The notes under the pieces are model-generated. The model was not told the DNA's origin. It was given only the letters and a program-made list of their open reading frames with translations, and did not search any database. Positions 42,594 to 51,916 of a stretch of DNA of 64,000 bases are shown one piece after another. The DNA comes from Flagellimonas myxillae (GTDB taxonomy: Bacteria; Bacteroidota; Bacteroidia; Flavobacteriales; Flavobacteriaceae). The stretch spans positions 496,001 through 560,000 of the forward strand of contig NZ_JAMFLY010000003.1 of the NCBI RefSeq assembly GCF_023502235.1, written 5' to 3'. A program made the translations under genes and the position numbers. Position 1 is the first letter of the stretch. Each line of letters starts with the position of its first letter.

Positions 42594-42631
42594 GGTTTTA
42601 ATCCGACTTAGTTTGGCATAAATAATACATA

Positions 42632-43048
42632 ATGGAACAAGAAATAAAGAAGCCGGTTCCTCCTTTCACCCTGGAGACGGCCAAACAGAAAATACAATTG
42701 GCGGAAGATGCCTGGAACAGTCAAGATCCCGTGAAAGTTTCCAAAGCCTATACTGTGGATAGCGAATGGCGTAATCGGTCGCAGTTTATCAATGGGCGGG
42801 AAGAAATCCAAACGTTTTTGACGGACAAATGGGAAAACGAGCGCAATTACAAACTCAAAAAGGAGTATTGGGCCCACGGTGATGATCGTATTGCTGTCCG
42901 CTTTGAGTACGAATATCAAAACAAGGACGGACAATGGTTCCGAGCACATGGCAATGAAAATTGGGAGTTTGATGCAAATGGCTTGATGAAAAAGCGATAT
43001 GCGAGTATTAATGATGTGGCTATTGCGGAAGGGAATAGGAGGTTGTAA
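42632..43048 (+). CDS. DUF1348 NTF2-like protein
   Basis: 138 residues without signal peptide. NTF2-like core of the DUF1348 family: [55 protein letters not shown] and [19 protein letters not shown]. Members are short cytoplasmic proteins of unknown activity, often annotated as nuclear transport factor 2 family. It has its own unit after the hydrolase terminator and ends directly against a repeat. Confidence 0.9.
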   Translation: MEQEIKKPVPPFTLETAKQKIQLAEDAWNSQDPVKVSKAYTVDSEWRNRSQFINGREEIQTFLTDKWENERNYKLKKEYWAHGDDRIAVRFEYEYQNKDGQWFRAHGNENWEFDANGLMKKRYASINDVAIAEGNRRL

Positions 43049-43052
43049 CCCA

Positions 43053-43174
43053 CCCACCCCTCCGATTCCAACTTTGTTGGAATCACCTCCCCTCCACGAA
43101 GGGAGGAGTTTTTTAGGAACACAAGTTGGTTCTCCCTTCGTGGAGGGGAGATGTCCGAAGGACAGAGGGGTAGG
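43053..43174. repeat. Paired inverted palindromic repeats (R5)
   Basis: Two copies of the 40-kb repeat family head to head. The left half begins ACCCCTCCGATTCCAAC and carries the palindrome GATTCCAACTTTGTTGGAAT in place of GTCCTTCGGAC. The right half has GGAGATGTCCGAAGGACAGA and ends GGGGTAGG. The whole unit can fold into one long hairpin. Confidence 0.75.
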
Positions 43175-43182
43175 AGAAATAC

Positions 43183-43213
43183 AAAAAAAAACGGGGCATA
43201 ACCGCCCCGTTTT
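43183..43213 (-). terminator. Terminator of the heme-uptake operon
   Basis: Minus-strand stem AAAACGGGGC/GCCCCGTTTT around a short loop, followed by a run of T. Located 28 bp after the DoxX stop. Confidence 0.8.
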
Positions 43214-43241
43214 CCACAAAAATCTAACTAAACCAACCTAA

Positions 43242-43688
43242 CTAAATCGGTTTGATCCAAAGCAGGTGTTTCCACTTGCTTCGTTCTTTAAGGATGAGCA
43301 AAATGTTAATAGCAAACAGACCTCCGGTCTCGAACAGTTCGCCCAGCTCATCGGCTTCCAGAAAAAAATGGAACAAAAAGATGTGGAGCGTTATAGGCAG
43401 TAAAAAAATGGCACCCACAAAACCGGTACCTTGCAACAGTACCAACAGACCAAACAACAATTCGCAAATACCCAGTACCTGCCAAAAGTATCCCGTCTGC
43501 TTGGCTCCACTGATGTACAATATTTTTTGAAGGGTACTTTCTTTTTCGGGAGCTTTGAACTTCTCCGCTTTTTCCACTACTACAACCGGGGATGGAATGG
43601 GCTTTTGGAACTTTTGGATACCTCCGTAGACCATCATTCCACCTAAAACCAGTCGAAGGATTATAAAAACAATATTTTTAATATTCAT
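43242..43688 (-). CDS. DoxX-like membrane protein
   Basis: 148 residues from MNIKNIVFIILRLVLGGMMV; an upstream in-frame ATG at 43745 is inside the preceding gene and is rejected. Four hydrophobic helices in DoxX order: IILRLVLGGMMVYGGIQKF, GYFWQVLGICELLFGLLVLL, GTGFVGAIFLLPITLHIFLF and FETGGLFAINILLIL. DoxX-like proteins are often redox-linked membrane components. It follows the HmuY gene by 10 bp, last gene of the iron locus operon. Confidence 0.85.
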   Translation of the reverse strand: MNIKNIVFIILRLVLGGMMVYGGIQKFQKPIPSPVVVVEKAEKFKAPEKESTLQKILYISGAKQTGYFWQVLGICELLFGLLVLLQGTGFVGAIFLLPITLHIFLFHFFLEADELGELFETGGLFAINILLILKERSKWKHLLWIKPI

Positions 43689-43698
43689 GATGTCCTTA

Positions 43699-45240
43699 TT
43701 ATAGTCTTTCATATGTAAATTGGGCATTACCGCGAATACCTTCATTACTGATATAGGCCGTAAACATCATTTTATAATAGTTTCCGGCCGAATCTTTTAA
43801 GACATAGTAACGGTCATCCTTCAAAACACCGCCAAAAGCATCTCTCCAACCACTGCCAATCACGGTTCTGTTGTCATACACAAAAGCGGACTCATCTACA
43901 TCGCCCCGGCCAAAATTGGCATAGGACGGCACATCAAAATTTGTGACAACCCCTTCGGAATCTTTTTCATAAATGGTAACCTGATACAACCCCACACCGC
44001 CCAAAGTGTTGTGTACGGTATAATCGGAATAGGTCAATCCGGCAACAAGTGGACCTTGGTAGCCATAATAGGAGAACACCCCGCTAAAGTTGATGTCCCA
44101 TGCATCAGCAGCGGGCTCCACACTTACACTCTGACCTTCGGTCAGGCTAAAGCCGGACACCAAGTAGCTGGAATTTTTGGGAACGGTTACCTCAGAAAAA
44201 GCAGTTGTCTCATCCAATGTGGCATATTGAATGGTGTAGTTATTGCCATCGCTCAAGATTCGTACTTTCATAAACCCTCGGTGTTCCCCGGTAGTGTTAA
44301 TGCTTCCAGGTTCGGCAGCTTCCGTAGGGATTTCGTTTCCAAGGCCTACGATGTATACATTGTTCTCATCTGCTGTTGTGGAAATTTCGGCAAAGGCCGT
44401 CCCCTCCAAATCCCCTTGCCAGCTATCGGTAAAGACTACACCTTGTTCAAAATCCCCATATTGGAAATAGCCCACAGGAAGTCCTTGAAGCAATTCTGAC
44501 ACGGTATTTACCGTTACGGTAGTGGGCTGAAATGTCATTGCGTCCAGGGTATTCAATTCCAAAGGGGAGGGCAGTGAGGTGGCCTCAGTTACCGAAAGTA
44601 GATCGGTAATTCCTTCCAACTCGGCGGCTGAGACCAATAAAGAGGCATTCAAATATACCCGGTTTTCAGTGCCGTTGAATAGGCCGAGTTCCCAAGTATC
44701 TCGTTTGACTGTGGTCTGAACCCCAGAGCTAAAGTCGAAATACACTTGATTGGGCATGTTGGAACCCCCATTTTCCAAATCGATGATGCCATTTAAGGCA
44801 GCGATTGGTGAAAAACTAACGGTCGCCGAGTTGATGGAACCATTTCTCCAGTCCGTATTATCAAAACTATCTAAACTGAAGGTAACCGACTTTGTTGTCC
44901 CTTCAATGGGATCCAAGATTTTTGTGAAGGTGATAGTGGCATTTAAATCTCCGGCGGCCACTGGGACTGCAATGGTTCCTGAATTTGCCGCAGGAACAGT
45001 GGAATAATCCGTGCCATAGGTAGCATTTTCACCGGTAAAGGATACGGTGATGGTACCTGCTTCGGTGGCCGCTCGTGAAAAATTCAGGATAATTTCCTTG
45101 GTAGTATCCGTTTCCGAAGTGCTAATGGTTGCACTGCTAAAAGTTACCGAGAAGTCAATCAGGTCTTCCGAGTCGTCACTGCTGCAAGAGCTAACGAAGG
45201 CCAAAAAAAGGGTAACGGCTAAAAAAGTAAGTTTTTTCAT
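43699..45240 (-). CDS. HmuY-family heme-binding lipoprotein
   Basis: 513 residues, lipobox leader (LAFVSSCSSDD). Residues about 25-150 form a Calx-beta/immunoglobulin-like domain (AATEAGTITVSFTGENATYG). The rest is HmuY-like, with DTWELGLFNGTENRVYLNAS and ADAWDINFSGVFSYYGYQG, the repeated 'W-xI/L-F' strands of the family. In Porphyromonas HmuY captures heme on the outer surface and hands it to a TonB receptor; here the receptor gene ends 4 bp upstream. The extra N-terminal domain makes it about twice the length of P. gingivalis HmuY. Confidence 0.88.
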   Translation of the reverse strand: MKKLTFLAVTLFLAFVSSCSSDDSEDLIDFSVTFSSATISTSETDTTKEIILNFSRAATEAGTITVSFTGENATYGTDYSTVPAANSGTIAVPVAAGDLNATITFTKILDPIEGTTKSVTFSLDSFDNTDWRNGSINSATVSFSPIAALNGIIDLENGGSNMPNQVYFDFSSGVQTTVKRDTWELGLFNGTENRVYLNASLLVSAAELEGITDLLSVTEATSLPSPLELNTLDAMTFQPTTVTVNTVSELLQGLPVGYFQYGDFEQGVVFTDSWQGDLEGTAFAEISTTADENNVYIVGLGNEIPTEAAEPGSINTTGEHRGFMKVRILSDGNNYTIQYATLDETTAFSEVTVPKNSSYLVSGFSLTEGQSVSVEPAADAWDINFSGVFSYYGYQGPLVAGLTYSDYTVHNTLGGVGLYQVTIYEKDSEGVVTNFDVPSYANFGRGDVDESAFVYDNRTVIGSGWRDAFGGVLKDDRYYVLKDSAGNYYKMMFTAYISNEGIRGNAQFTYERL

Positions 45241-45244
45241 GGTT

Positions 45245-47410
45245 TTAATTAAGGTTTAAATTGTATGATAGTTTTAGAAAATAGGATCTTCCATTACCGA
45301 ACAACCTGCTGGCACTTGAATTGGATGCATGTGCTCCTGAGGGTACATTTGAGGCGTTTACGGTAACTATGTCGAAGATGTTTCGTGCGCCAAGGGTAAT
45401 GTCCAAATCCTTGGTTATACTTGTTCTGATAGAAGCATCCATCCAGGTGAAATCATCCGTCTGCCCTACAACGGGACCACTGTCCCCAGGAACCAAAACC
45501 TGTGTTCTTCCGGTATACTTTAATTGGGTTGAAAGTGTGGTTTTCCAAGAAGGAATGGTATAACCCAAGGTGGTTTGAATGTTGAAACTCCAGAGGTAAT
45601 CGCTGTTACTATCCGCGGAACTGTCAATAGCGGTGGATTCGCCCATGTAGGTAGCGCCCAATCCAGCTTGCCAACGATCCAATTTGATGCTGTTCTCCCA
45701 GGAGAAGCCTAGGATTTTGGAATAATCCACATTGGCAAAGGTGAAGAGGCTTCGGTCATTGTCATCCGCGGTAACAACGCTGGCAATCTTATCCTGAATA
45801 TCAAAGTAGTACGACTTAATCGCCGATTTTAGGAGACCACTTTCCCCGGTTTTGTATTTGTTTTCCAAATTCAAGAACACGGAAATTCCATCTTCAGGTT
45901 GTAGGTTGGGATTGCCTTGAACATTGTGGTTGGCATCCACAAAATAGAAGAAGAGTTCCTCAAAATTGGGCGCCCGAAACGCTGAGCCAAAGACCGCTTT
46001 TAGTTTGAAAGTGTCGGTAAAATCATAGGTAGAGGAAAGGGACCAAATCAGTTGGTTGCCAAACTGGGAATTGTTGGTAAAACGTGCACCTGGATAAAAA
46101 GATAGCTTATTCGTTAGGTTGAGATCCAGTACCCCAAAAAAGTCATAGTTCTCCAGGGTGTTTTCTACCACATCATTGGAATATTCTCCAGTGGCAATGG
46201 CATCGAAACCAGTTTGACGGGTGAATTCGTATCCCAATTGGGCATTAAAAGATTCCGATTTTGGGACGATATTGGATACAAAACCCTTGGAGTACCAAAT
46301 CTTGCTGGATTGACTCAAATCATCTGCAATAAAGGACTCAATGCCCTGTTGCAAAATGTTGTAGACGTATTGCTGGTAGTAGCGTTTTTGGTCTTGGTAG
46401 GAGAAGAACAGATTGTAGTTGGTCTGTCCTTTTAAAGGCCCAGAAACCGTAAGATTGTTGACCCAGCGATCTGTTTCAAAAATTTCGTCCAACGCGGTTG
46501 GGTTTACCAAACCTGTGCTGGGATTCAAGCGTCCGGTTATGTTACGATCGTAAACAGTAACCTGTTCGTCAAAGTACTGCAGTTTAAAAAAGATATTGTG
46601 TTTGCCCACTGTGGCAGTCAGGTTTCCAAAAGCGGTCAATTGTTCTTTGGGATTCCATTCGGTTCCACGGAGACCGTCATTGATTAAGGTGTTATCTTGG
46701 ATGTTGACATAATCTTTACCTCGGAAGTTGTTATAGAAACCGGCATAATCGTTTCTGGAAGCTCCAATGGAATAGCCTAACTTATTATTGACCTGATTGC
46801 TTACTTTTAAGTTTTGGATGTGTCGGCCTTCAGCAAATAGGCTGTACTCTTCCCCTACGGTTTCCTCTTGCACGGATAGTTGTACCTGCCAGGAATAGTC
46901 ACCTTCCAGGCCTCGTTTGGTTACGATATTGATGACACCGGCTAAAGCATTGTCACCATATAATACTCCCATAGATCCTTCCACGATTTCAATACGATCC
47001 ACATCCTCTAGATTGATTTGGGTGACATCTATATTATTACCCAGTCCGTTGTCACTGGCCATGGGAATCCCATCAATCAGGATTTTTACGTATTGGCCGT
47101 CGAGTCCAAACATATTTACCGTGGACCTACCGGTTGAGGCATCTGGGGTAATGGTGATGTTAAGATTGTAGTTCAGAATATCGGCGAGATTGTTTCCGGC
47201 TACCTTGGCAATGTCCTTTTGATCTACGACCCCAACTGCAAATAATTTCTTGCTTAGCGACATCACTTTACTCTCTCCGGTCACTACAACTTCATTCAAT
47301 TGCTTGATTGCCATGGATTCTTGTTCCAAAGAATCAACTTGTTGCGAATTCACATAAATACCTATAAAACAGGATATTATAGTTGCGGTTATTTGATTAT
47401 TTAGACTCAT
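45245..47410 (-). CDS. TonB-dependent heme/iron receptor
   Basis: 721 residues. Leader FIGIYVNSQ, plug domain (LNEVVVTGESKVMSLSKKLF, VAGNNLADILNYNLNITITP, GVIYG-like LYGDNALAGVINIVTKRGLE), then a beta-barrel ending in the aromatic YFLKLSYNLNLN. No carboxypeptidase-like N-terminal extension, typical of siderophore/heme receptors rather than SusC. It precedes HmuY (4-bp gap) and is divergent from DUF6607. Substrate heme is inferred from neighbours. Confidence 0.93.
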   Translation of the reverse strand: MSLNNQITATIISCFIGIYVNSQQVDSLEQESMAIKQLNEVVVTGESKVMSLSKKLFAVGVVDQKDIAKVAGNNLADILNYNLNITITPDASTGRSTVNMFGLDGQYVKILIDGIPMASDNGLGNNIDVTQINLEDVDRIEIVEGSMGVLYGDNALAGVINIVTKRGLEGDYSWQVQLSVQEETVGEEYSLFAEGRHIQNLKVSNQVNNKLGYSIGASRNDYAGFYNNFRGKDYVNIQDNTLINDGLRGTEWNPKEQLTAFGNLTATVGKHNIFFKLQYFDEQVTVYDRNITGRLNPSTGLVNPTALDEIFETDRWVNNLTVSGPLKGQTNYNLFFSYQDQKRYYQQYVYNILQQGIESFIADDLSQSSKIWYSKGFVSNIVPKSESFNAQLGYEFTRQTGFDAIATGEYSNDVVENTLENYDFFGVLDLNLTNKLSFYPGARFTNNSQFGNQLIWSLSSTYDFTDTFKLKAVFGSAFRAPNFEELFFYFVDANHNVQGNPNLQPEDGISVFLNLENKYKTGESGLLKSAIKSYYFDIQDKIASVVTADDNDRSLFTFANVDYSKILGFSWENSIKLDRWQAGLGATYMGESTAIDSSADSNSDYLWSFNIQTTLGYTIPSWKTTLSTQLKYTGRTQVLVPGDSGPVVGQTDDFTWMDASIRTSITKDLDITLGARNIFDIVTVNASNVPSGAHASNSSASRLFGNGRSYFLKLSYNLNLN

Positions 47411-47427
47411 TCTTGATTAATTGTCGA

Positions 47428-47476
47428 CAAATATATAAGTTATTTTAATTCAGTCTAAATAAAATTAATATTTTTG
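47428..47476. promoter_or_regulatory. Divergent promoters of the heme locus with a shared central element
   Basis: Minus strand: TATATTTG (47435-47428) with TTTA at 47459-47456, spacer 20 bp, for the receptor. Plus strand: TATTTTTG (47469-47476) with TTTA at 47444-47447, spacer 21 bp, for DUF6607. The two -33 boxes are the two ends of one element, TTTAATTCAGTCTAAA (47444-47459). A single iron-responsive regulator bound there would control both operons. The ends are palindromic; the middle is not. Confidence 0.55.
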
Positions 47477-47512
47477 TTGCTCAAATTTTAATCACTTAAT
47501 AAGAATACCACT

Positions 47513-48436
47513 ATGAGAAAATCAACCATTGCAATGGCATTACTTTTGGGAACCATTTCCCTAATTCATGCTCAAAAAAAGAAGGAACTGGATAGAGAAG
47601 CAATTCTGGATATGTGCGGCTGCTACGACATTACTTTTAAGTATACTGAGACCTTTGCTCCGGAAATTGACTATGAAAAGAAAATGGACTATTCCGCCGG
47701 TGCCCTGGAGTTGGCACTTCCTATAGTTAGCGAAAAAAACAAGATTTCCATCCAACATTTATTGGTAATAAATGATTCTATGGTCATCAAACATTGGCGG
47801 CAAGACTGGGAATATGAAAACCAGAATGTATTCTATTATGACAAGGACAACAATTGGAAATTTGGAAGGCTTCCGAAGGAACAAGTCAAAGGCCAATGGA
47901 CGCAAAAAGTGTATCAGGTAGATGATAGCCCTCGTTACTCCGGTTCTGCAACCTGGGTTCATCTTGATGGGAAACACTATTGGGAAAACAAAACAGATTC
48001 ACCACTTCCAAGACGTGAGTACTCCAAAAGAAGTGACTATAACGTTATGAAACGCGGTAACCGTCAGGAAATCACAGCTTATGGCTGGGTTCACGAGCAG
48101 GACAATGATAAAATTATTCGCAAGGATGGGCAAGCAGATGTGTTATTGGCTCAAGAAAAAGGGATGAACATTTATAAAAAAGTGGATGATTCCCAATGCC
48201 AATTGGCCGTGGATTGGTGGAACGAGCATAAAGGTTTTTGGGCCAATGTCCGTGACTCTTGGGATCAAGTTTATGACCGTCAAGGGGATTTGACTTTGCA
48301 TAAAAAAGTGGATGAAAAACCAATGTTCATGCATTTTTATCCCTTAGAGAAAGCACAAGCCAATGCAAGCGAGATTTCCCAATTGATCAACAAATTTGTT
48401 GCAGATTCAAATCAGGTAAATGAGGAAAGTAAATAA
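47513..48436 (+). CDS. DUF6607 secreted protein
   Basis: 307 residues. Signal peptide MRKSTIAMALLLGTISLIHA, then a soluble domain I recall as DUF6607: DMCGCYDITFKYTETFAPE, then HLLVINDSMVIKHWRQDWEY, KGQWTQKVYQVDDSPRYSG and FWANVRDSWDQVY. Found next to heme or iron uptake genes in marine Bacteroidota; role unknown, probably periplasmic. Overlaps the next gene by 17 bp. Confidence 0.85.
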   Translation: MRKSTIAMALLLGTISLIHAQKKKELDREAILDMCGCYDITFKYTETFAPEIDYEKKMDYSAGALELALPIVSEKNKISIQHLLVINDSMVIKHWRQDWEYENQNVFYYDKDNNWKFGRLPKEQVKGQWTQKVYQVDDSPRYSGSATWVHLDGKHYWENKTDSPLPRREYSKRSDYNVMKRGNRQEITAYGWVHEQDNDKIIRKDGQADVLLAQEKGMNIYKKVDDSQCQLAVDWWNEHKGFWANVRDSWDQVYDRQGDLTLHKKVDEKPMFMHFYPLEKAQANASEISQLINKFVADSNQVNEESK

Positions 48437-48944
48437 GCGTAATTTTCAGAATTGGGCCATGCTATGCATGGCCTTTTTCTTGTTGGCTTTTACCACCGAT
48501 AAGATTTCACCCCGTTTACAGCAAAAGCTGGAAAATGCTGTACAAACGACCTTTGAGGTTGAAGATTTTGATTTGCGGGCCATAACGGTGAATTTGGGTG
48601 ATGACTACTTATTTAAGATTCAACATCAGCAAGGGAATTTGGGCTATGCCTATTTGGGTAAGGCACCTAGTATGAAGGATGTTTTTGATTATGTAGTGCT
48701 GTTTAATCCTAATCTAAGCATCAAAAAAGCCAAGGTTTTGATTTATCGAGAAAACCACGGTCGGCAAATAGGGAGTCAGCGTTGGCTAAAACAATTTATT
48801 GGCAAAACAACCGATAGCACCCTGGAATATGGACCGGATATTGATGCTATTTCTGGGGCAACCATTTCCGCAAAGTCCATGACCAAAGCTGTCAATGGGG
48901 TTTTGGAAAAAATGAAGTTACTTCAGGCCAATGGCAACCTTTAA
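48420..48944 (+). CDS. Secreted FMN-binding domain protein
   Basis: 174 residues. Signal segment (WAMLCMAFFLLAFTT) and a C-terminal FMN_bind domain with DIDAISGATISAKSMT, matching the S/T-GATxS motif where ApbE attaches FMN to Thr. Likely a periplasmic electron carrier; next to the HmuY/TonB locus it may reduce iron or heme during uptake (inference). Start overlaps DUF6607 by 17 bp. Confidence 0.85.
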   Translation: MRKVNKRNFQNWAMLCMAFFLLAFTTDKISPRLQQKLENAVQTTFEVEDFDLRAITVNLGDDYLFKIQHQQGNLGYAYLGKAPSMKDVFDYVVLFNPNLSIKKAKVLIYRENHGRQIGSQRWLKQFIGKTTDSTLEYGPDIDAISGATISAKSMTKAVNGVLEKMKLLQANGNL

Positions 48945-48982
48945 CCAAGAGCAGTAAACGGGGCTCAACGCCTTGTTAATCA

Positions 48983-49393
48983 TTACGCATTGTATGGTTT
49001 GCGAACCAAACGCATGGAAATCCACCAATAGTTGCCAGCAGGATCTTTTACTCCGGCTTGTCGGTCCTCGTAAGACATATCAGCAGGCTCTAATACGGAT
49101 TCTGCACCTAGGGCCACCGCATGTTGGTACATATAGTCCACATCATTCACAAATAAATAAAAGGAGGTTCGCATCCCTGCAAACTCCCCGCGGGCCTGAC
49201 TGATCATAAAACAACTATTGCCAATCTTTAAAATACAATTGGCCACATCGCCATTGGGCATGTTGGTTCTATTAAGTTCTTTGGCAAAAAAGGCTTCTTT
49301 CAAAAATTTGATTTCTGATGGCGGGTCGGAAACAAATAAGTAGCTGCTAACCGTTTGGAACCCTTCCGGGATGTACGTATTAAAAATGTCCAT
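48983..49393 (-). CDS. VOC/glyoxalase-like protein
   Basis: 136 residues, two beta-alpha-beta-beta-beta modules: QTVSSYLFVSDPPSEIKFL, NCILKIGNSCFMISQARGEF, SFYLFVNDVDYMYQHAVALG and VKDPAGNYWWIS. It is the PhnB/bleomycin-resistance VOC type, with no confirmed metal triad. Divergent from the AraC gene (68-bp gap). Confidence 0.85.
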   Translation of the reverse strand: MDIFNTYIPEGFQTVSSYLFVSDPPSEIKFLKEAFFAKELNRTNMPNGDVANCILKIGNSCFMISQARGEFAGMRTSFYLFVNDVDYMYQHAVALGAESVLEPADMSYEDRQAGVKDPAGNYWWISMRLVRKPYNA

Positions 49394-49461
49394 TTGTGTA
49401 TGGTTTAGGTTAAAGTGTTGTTATCAAATTACGTAAATTTAAGTACCTATATACATGACGA

Positions 49462-50319
49462 ATGGTCAGGGAAGTATTGGACATTAACGATTTTATTGTT
49501 TTAGTGGAGGTGGCAGATTCCAAGGAAATTACCATTGACTCCTGCACTTTTGACGAGCCAGTAATTGCAGTTGCCTTCTATGGAGCTGGAAATGTGGAGC
49601 TAAGTGTGCAATTTGAGGGGAAAGAAAAGGCCTATAGGCACAGCAAAGGACTTGCCCTATCTTTTTATGCCGACGATAAGGTAGAGTTTGTCCATACGGT
49701 ATCTGCCAACAAACCCTTGGAATGCATTCTTGTTGCCACCTCACCGCGAAATTTGGAAAAATTGCCCCATGGAGAAGGGGAGTTGTTTGCCCAGATGTTG
49801 AACCAGTTGGTGCATCCTTCCGATCACTATGTCCAAGGGCCTAAATTTTACATGACCCCGGAAATGCAGTCCATTGTCCACCAAATTTTTCATTCGCCCT
49901 ACCAAGGAAAGACCAAAATGATGTTTTTCCGTAGCCAGGTTACTACTTTGCTCTCCCATTTTTTTGGGCAATTGGCACAACAGGATGGCGACGGAATCAA
50001 AACATCAGAAAAGGAAAAGTTGGTACAGGCCAAGGAGATTTTAGCCCAAAATCTGGATGCGCCTCCTTCCTTGTCCGAACTTTCAAAACAAATAGGGTTG
50101 AACAGCTTTAAACTGAAGAAAAATTTCAAAGCCTATTTTGGCGTGCCGGTTTTTAAGTACCTCCAAAACGAACGCCTTTCCAAGGCACATGACCTATTGC
50201 GAAATAAAGAAGCTACGGTGCAAGAGGCGGCTTGGCATGTGGGTTATGATAGCTTAAGTTCATTTTCCAACGCCTTTTCCAAAAAATATGGGTTTCGCCC
50301 CAGTCAAATTCGAGGATAG
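49462..50319 (+). CDS. AraC-family transcriptional regulator
   Basis: 285 residues. A 170-residue N-terminal ligand region, then two AraC HTH motifs: SLSELSKQIGLNSFKLKKNF, AYFGVPVFKYLQNERLSKAH and AAWHVGYDSLSSFSNAFSKK, ending YGFRPSQIRG. Upstream is the divergent VOC gene, its possible target. Its stop abuts that of the cyclase gene with no gap, tail to tail. Confidence 0.9.
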   Translation: MVREVLDINDFIVLVEVADSKEITIDSCTFDEPVIAVAFYGAGNVELSVQFEGKEKAYRHSKGLALSFYADDKVEFVHTVSANKPLECILVATSPRNLEKLPHGEGELFAQMLNQLVHPSDHYVQGPKFYMTPEMQSIVHQIFHSPYQGKTKMMFFRSQVTTLLSHFFGQLAQQDGDGIKTSEKEKLVQAKEILAQNLDAPPSLSELSKQIGLNSFKLKKNFKAYFGVPVFKYLQNERLSKAHDLLRNKEATVQEAAWHVGYDSLSSFSNAFSKKYGFRPSQIRG

Positions 50320-51378
50320 CTAACGGGCTTCAACCCGCACCGAACAAATGGATACCGCTCCTTTTTTTCCTTTTAAAGGGACACTGCCAATGTGTTCAAA
50401 AGTGTAGTTGGAGTCATCCAGATGGTTTTTCAAAGTTTCGGAAACCAAAAGCTCGCTCTGCAAATTGTTGCATTGCCCTTGAATTCTGGCCGCAGTATTG
50501 ATGGTATCACCGTGATAGGCTATTTCCTTTTTGTATTTGCCCACTTCGGTTACCGTAACAATACCGGCGTGTACGCCAGCTTTAAAAAAAGGAAGGCAGT
50601 CATAGGTGTTCTCGTAATACTCCCGCTTGCTTTCCAATTGCTGTTTGAACCTGTAAAATGTCTTGAGAAGATTCTGATTGTAAATGCCTTCATCCAAAGG
50701 CCAGGTCAAAACGGCTTCATCACCTACATATTGATATATTTCCCCATTGTTGGCTGCGGCAATTCCCAAGTCGTTAAAGCAGTCCTGTACCAATTTGCTA
50801 TAAGTAACATGCCCCAGTCGTTCTGCCAAGGTTGTTGATGCTTGAAGATCCAGAAACATAAAGATACGCTCTTCCTCATGTGGGGTATAAAAACGTCCCA
50901 TAATGAGTTTCAGAAGATTACCTTCCCCAAGCATAAGGTTTACCTGCCGCAGAATGGACAAAAAAATATTCACACAGGTTACGTAAAAATATATGGCCAC
51001 ACTTCCTGTATCAAATGCAAAAGTGAGTAGATCAATGGATGTGCCAAAATACAGACTGTAAATGCCAAAGGCGACCACCACTAGGAGAGCCATAAATAGG
51101 AGCGTATAGAGTAGCTGCATAAGCAGAAACTTTCTTAGCGAAATATTCTTATAAATGCGTTCTTCGGAAATAATTTGGGCCAAACCAGAAACGAATCCCA
51201 TAATGGGTCCCAACGAAAAGGCAATCAGCAGGCTATCCAGAAATTCAAACTTAAGGCTCCCCACTTCTTCCGTACCCACACCACGAACGATACTTAGAAA
51301 GACAAAACCCAAGGTCCAACCAATCATATAGAATCTGAGCGTTCGCCACCGGCGCTTATTGATCCATGTTCCAACCAT
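50320..51378 (-). CDS. Membrane-bound class III adenylate/guanylate cyclase
   Basis: 352 residues. N-terminal membrane region with helices near 18-32, 48-68, 88-108 and 125-145. The cyclase domain starts at about 170: metal Asp177 in MFLDLQASTT and Asp220 in YVGDEAVLTWP. A conserved KKEIAYHGDTINTAARIQGQ follows, with the transition-state Asn/Arg. Adenylate or guanylate specificity cannot be settled by eye. Cytoplasmic catalytic domain, signal sensed through the membrane part is unknown. Confidence 0.88.
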   Translation of the reverse strand: MVGTWINKRRWRTLRFYMIGWTLGFVFLSIVRGVGTEEVGSLKFEFLDSLLIAFSLGPIMGFVSGLAQIISEERIYKNISLRKFLLMQLLYTLLFMALLVVVAFGIYSLYFGTSIDLLTFAFDTGSVAIYFYVTCVNIFLSILRQVNLMLGEGNLLKLIMGRFYTPHEEERIFMFLDLQASTTLAERLGHVTYSKLVQDCFNDLGIAAANNGEIYQYVGDEAVLTWPLDEGIYNQNLLKTFYRFKQQLESKREYYENTYDCLPFFKAGVHAGIVTVTEVGKYKKEIAYHGDTINTAARIQGQCNNLQSELLVSETLKNHLDDSNYTFEHIGSVPLKGKKGAVSICSVRVEAR

Positions 51379-51480
51379 ATGTTCAAAGTTATCCTTTTAG
51401 AACAAATCTTCCTCCTTTTTGAACAAATCAACCCAAGAAACCCAAGGTAGTTTTGCCCTGTAATCAAAAAAGTTTAAGTA

Positions 51481-51861
51481 ATGAAAACAATAAAAGCATT
51501 GGGTATAGCCATCATCATTTGGATTCTAGGGGTATCCGCGTTTACGCTGATTCATGAACTTCCTTTAATGGAGGATAGATATTTACAGGCCAATATCGGT
51601 TTGGCCTTTGTAGTTCCCTTTTTGGTATGGGCAGGTGCATGGCTGTACTATCGCAAAGGCAACTTAACCCATGGTTTAAAATTAGGATTGGTTATGCTTT
51701 TGGTAAGCGCAACCATGGATGTTTTGATCACGGTACCTCTATTGATTCTTCCCTCCGGAGGCAGTTACTCCAGCTTCTTTGGTTCCCTTGACTTTTGGCT
51801 AATTGGTTTGGAAATCATTGGGGTAACCACCCTCTTCTGGTATTTAAAAGTGCCAAAATGA
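51481..51861 (+). CDS. DUF5367-like four-helix membrane protein
   Basis: 126 residues, four hydrophobic helices: IKALGIAIIIWILGVSAFTL, LAFVVPFLVWAGAWLYY, LGLVMLLVSATMDVLITVPL and DFWLIGLEIIGVTTLFWYL. I recall this pattern as DUF5367. Function unknown. It is followed 55 bp later by the NmrA-type gene on the same strand. Confidence 0.75.
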   Translation: MKTIKALGIAIIIWILGVSAFTLIHELPLMEDRYLQANIGLAFVVPFLVWAGAWLYYRKGNLTHGLKLGLVMLLVSATMDVLITVPLLILPSGGSYSSFFGSLDFWLIGLEIIGVTTLFWYLKVPK

Positions 51862-51916
51862 ACTCATGGGATAATGCAATAATTAAGAAAACATATAACA
51901 TCAAAATTCAAATATT

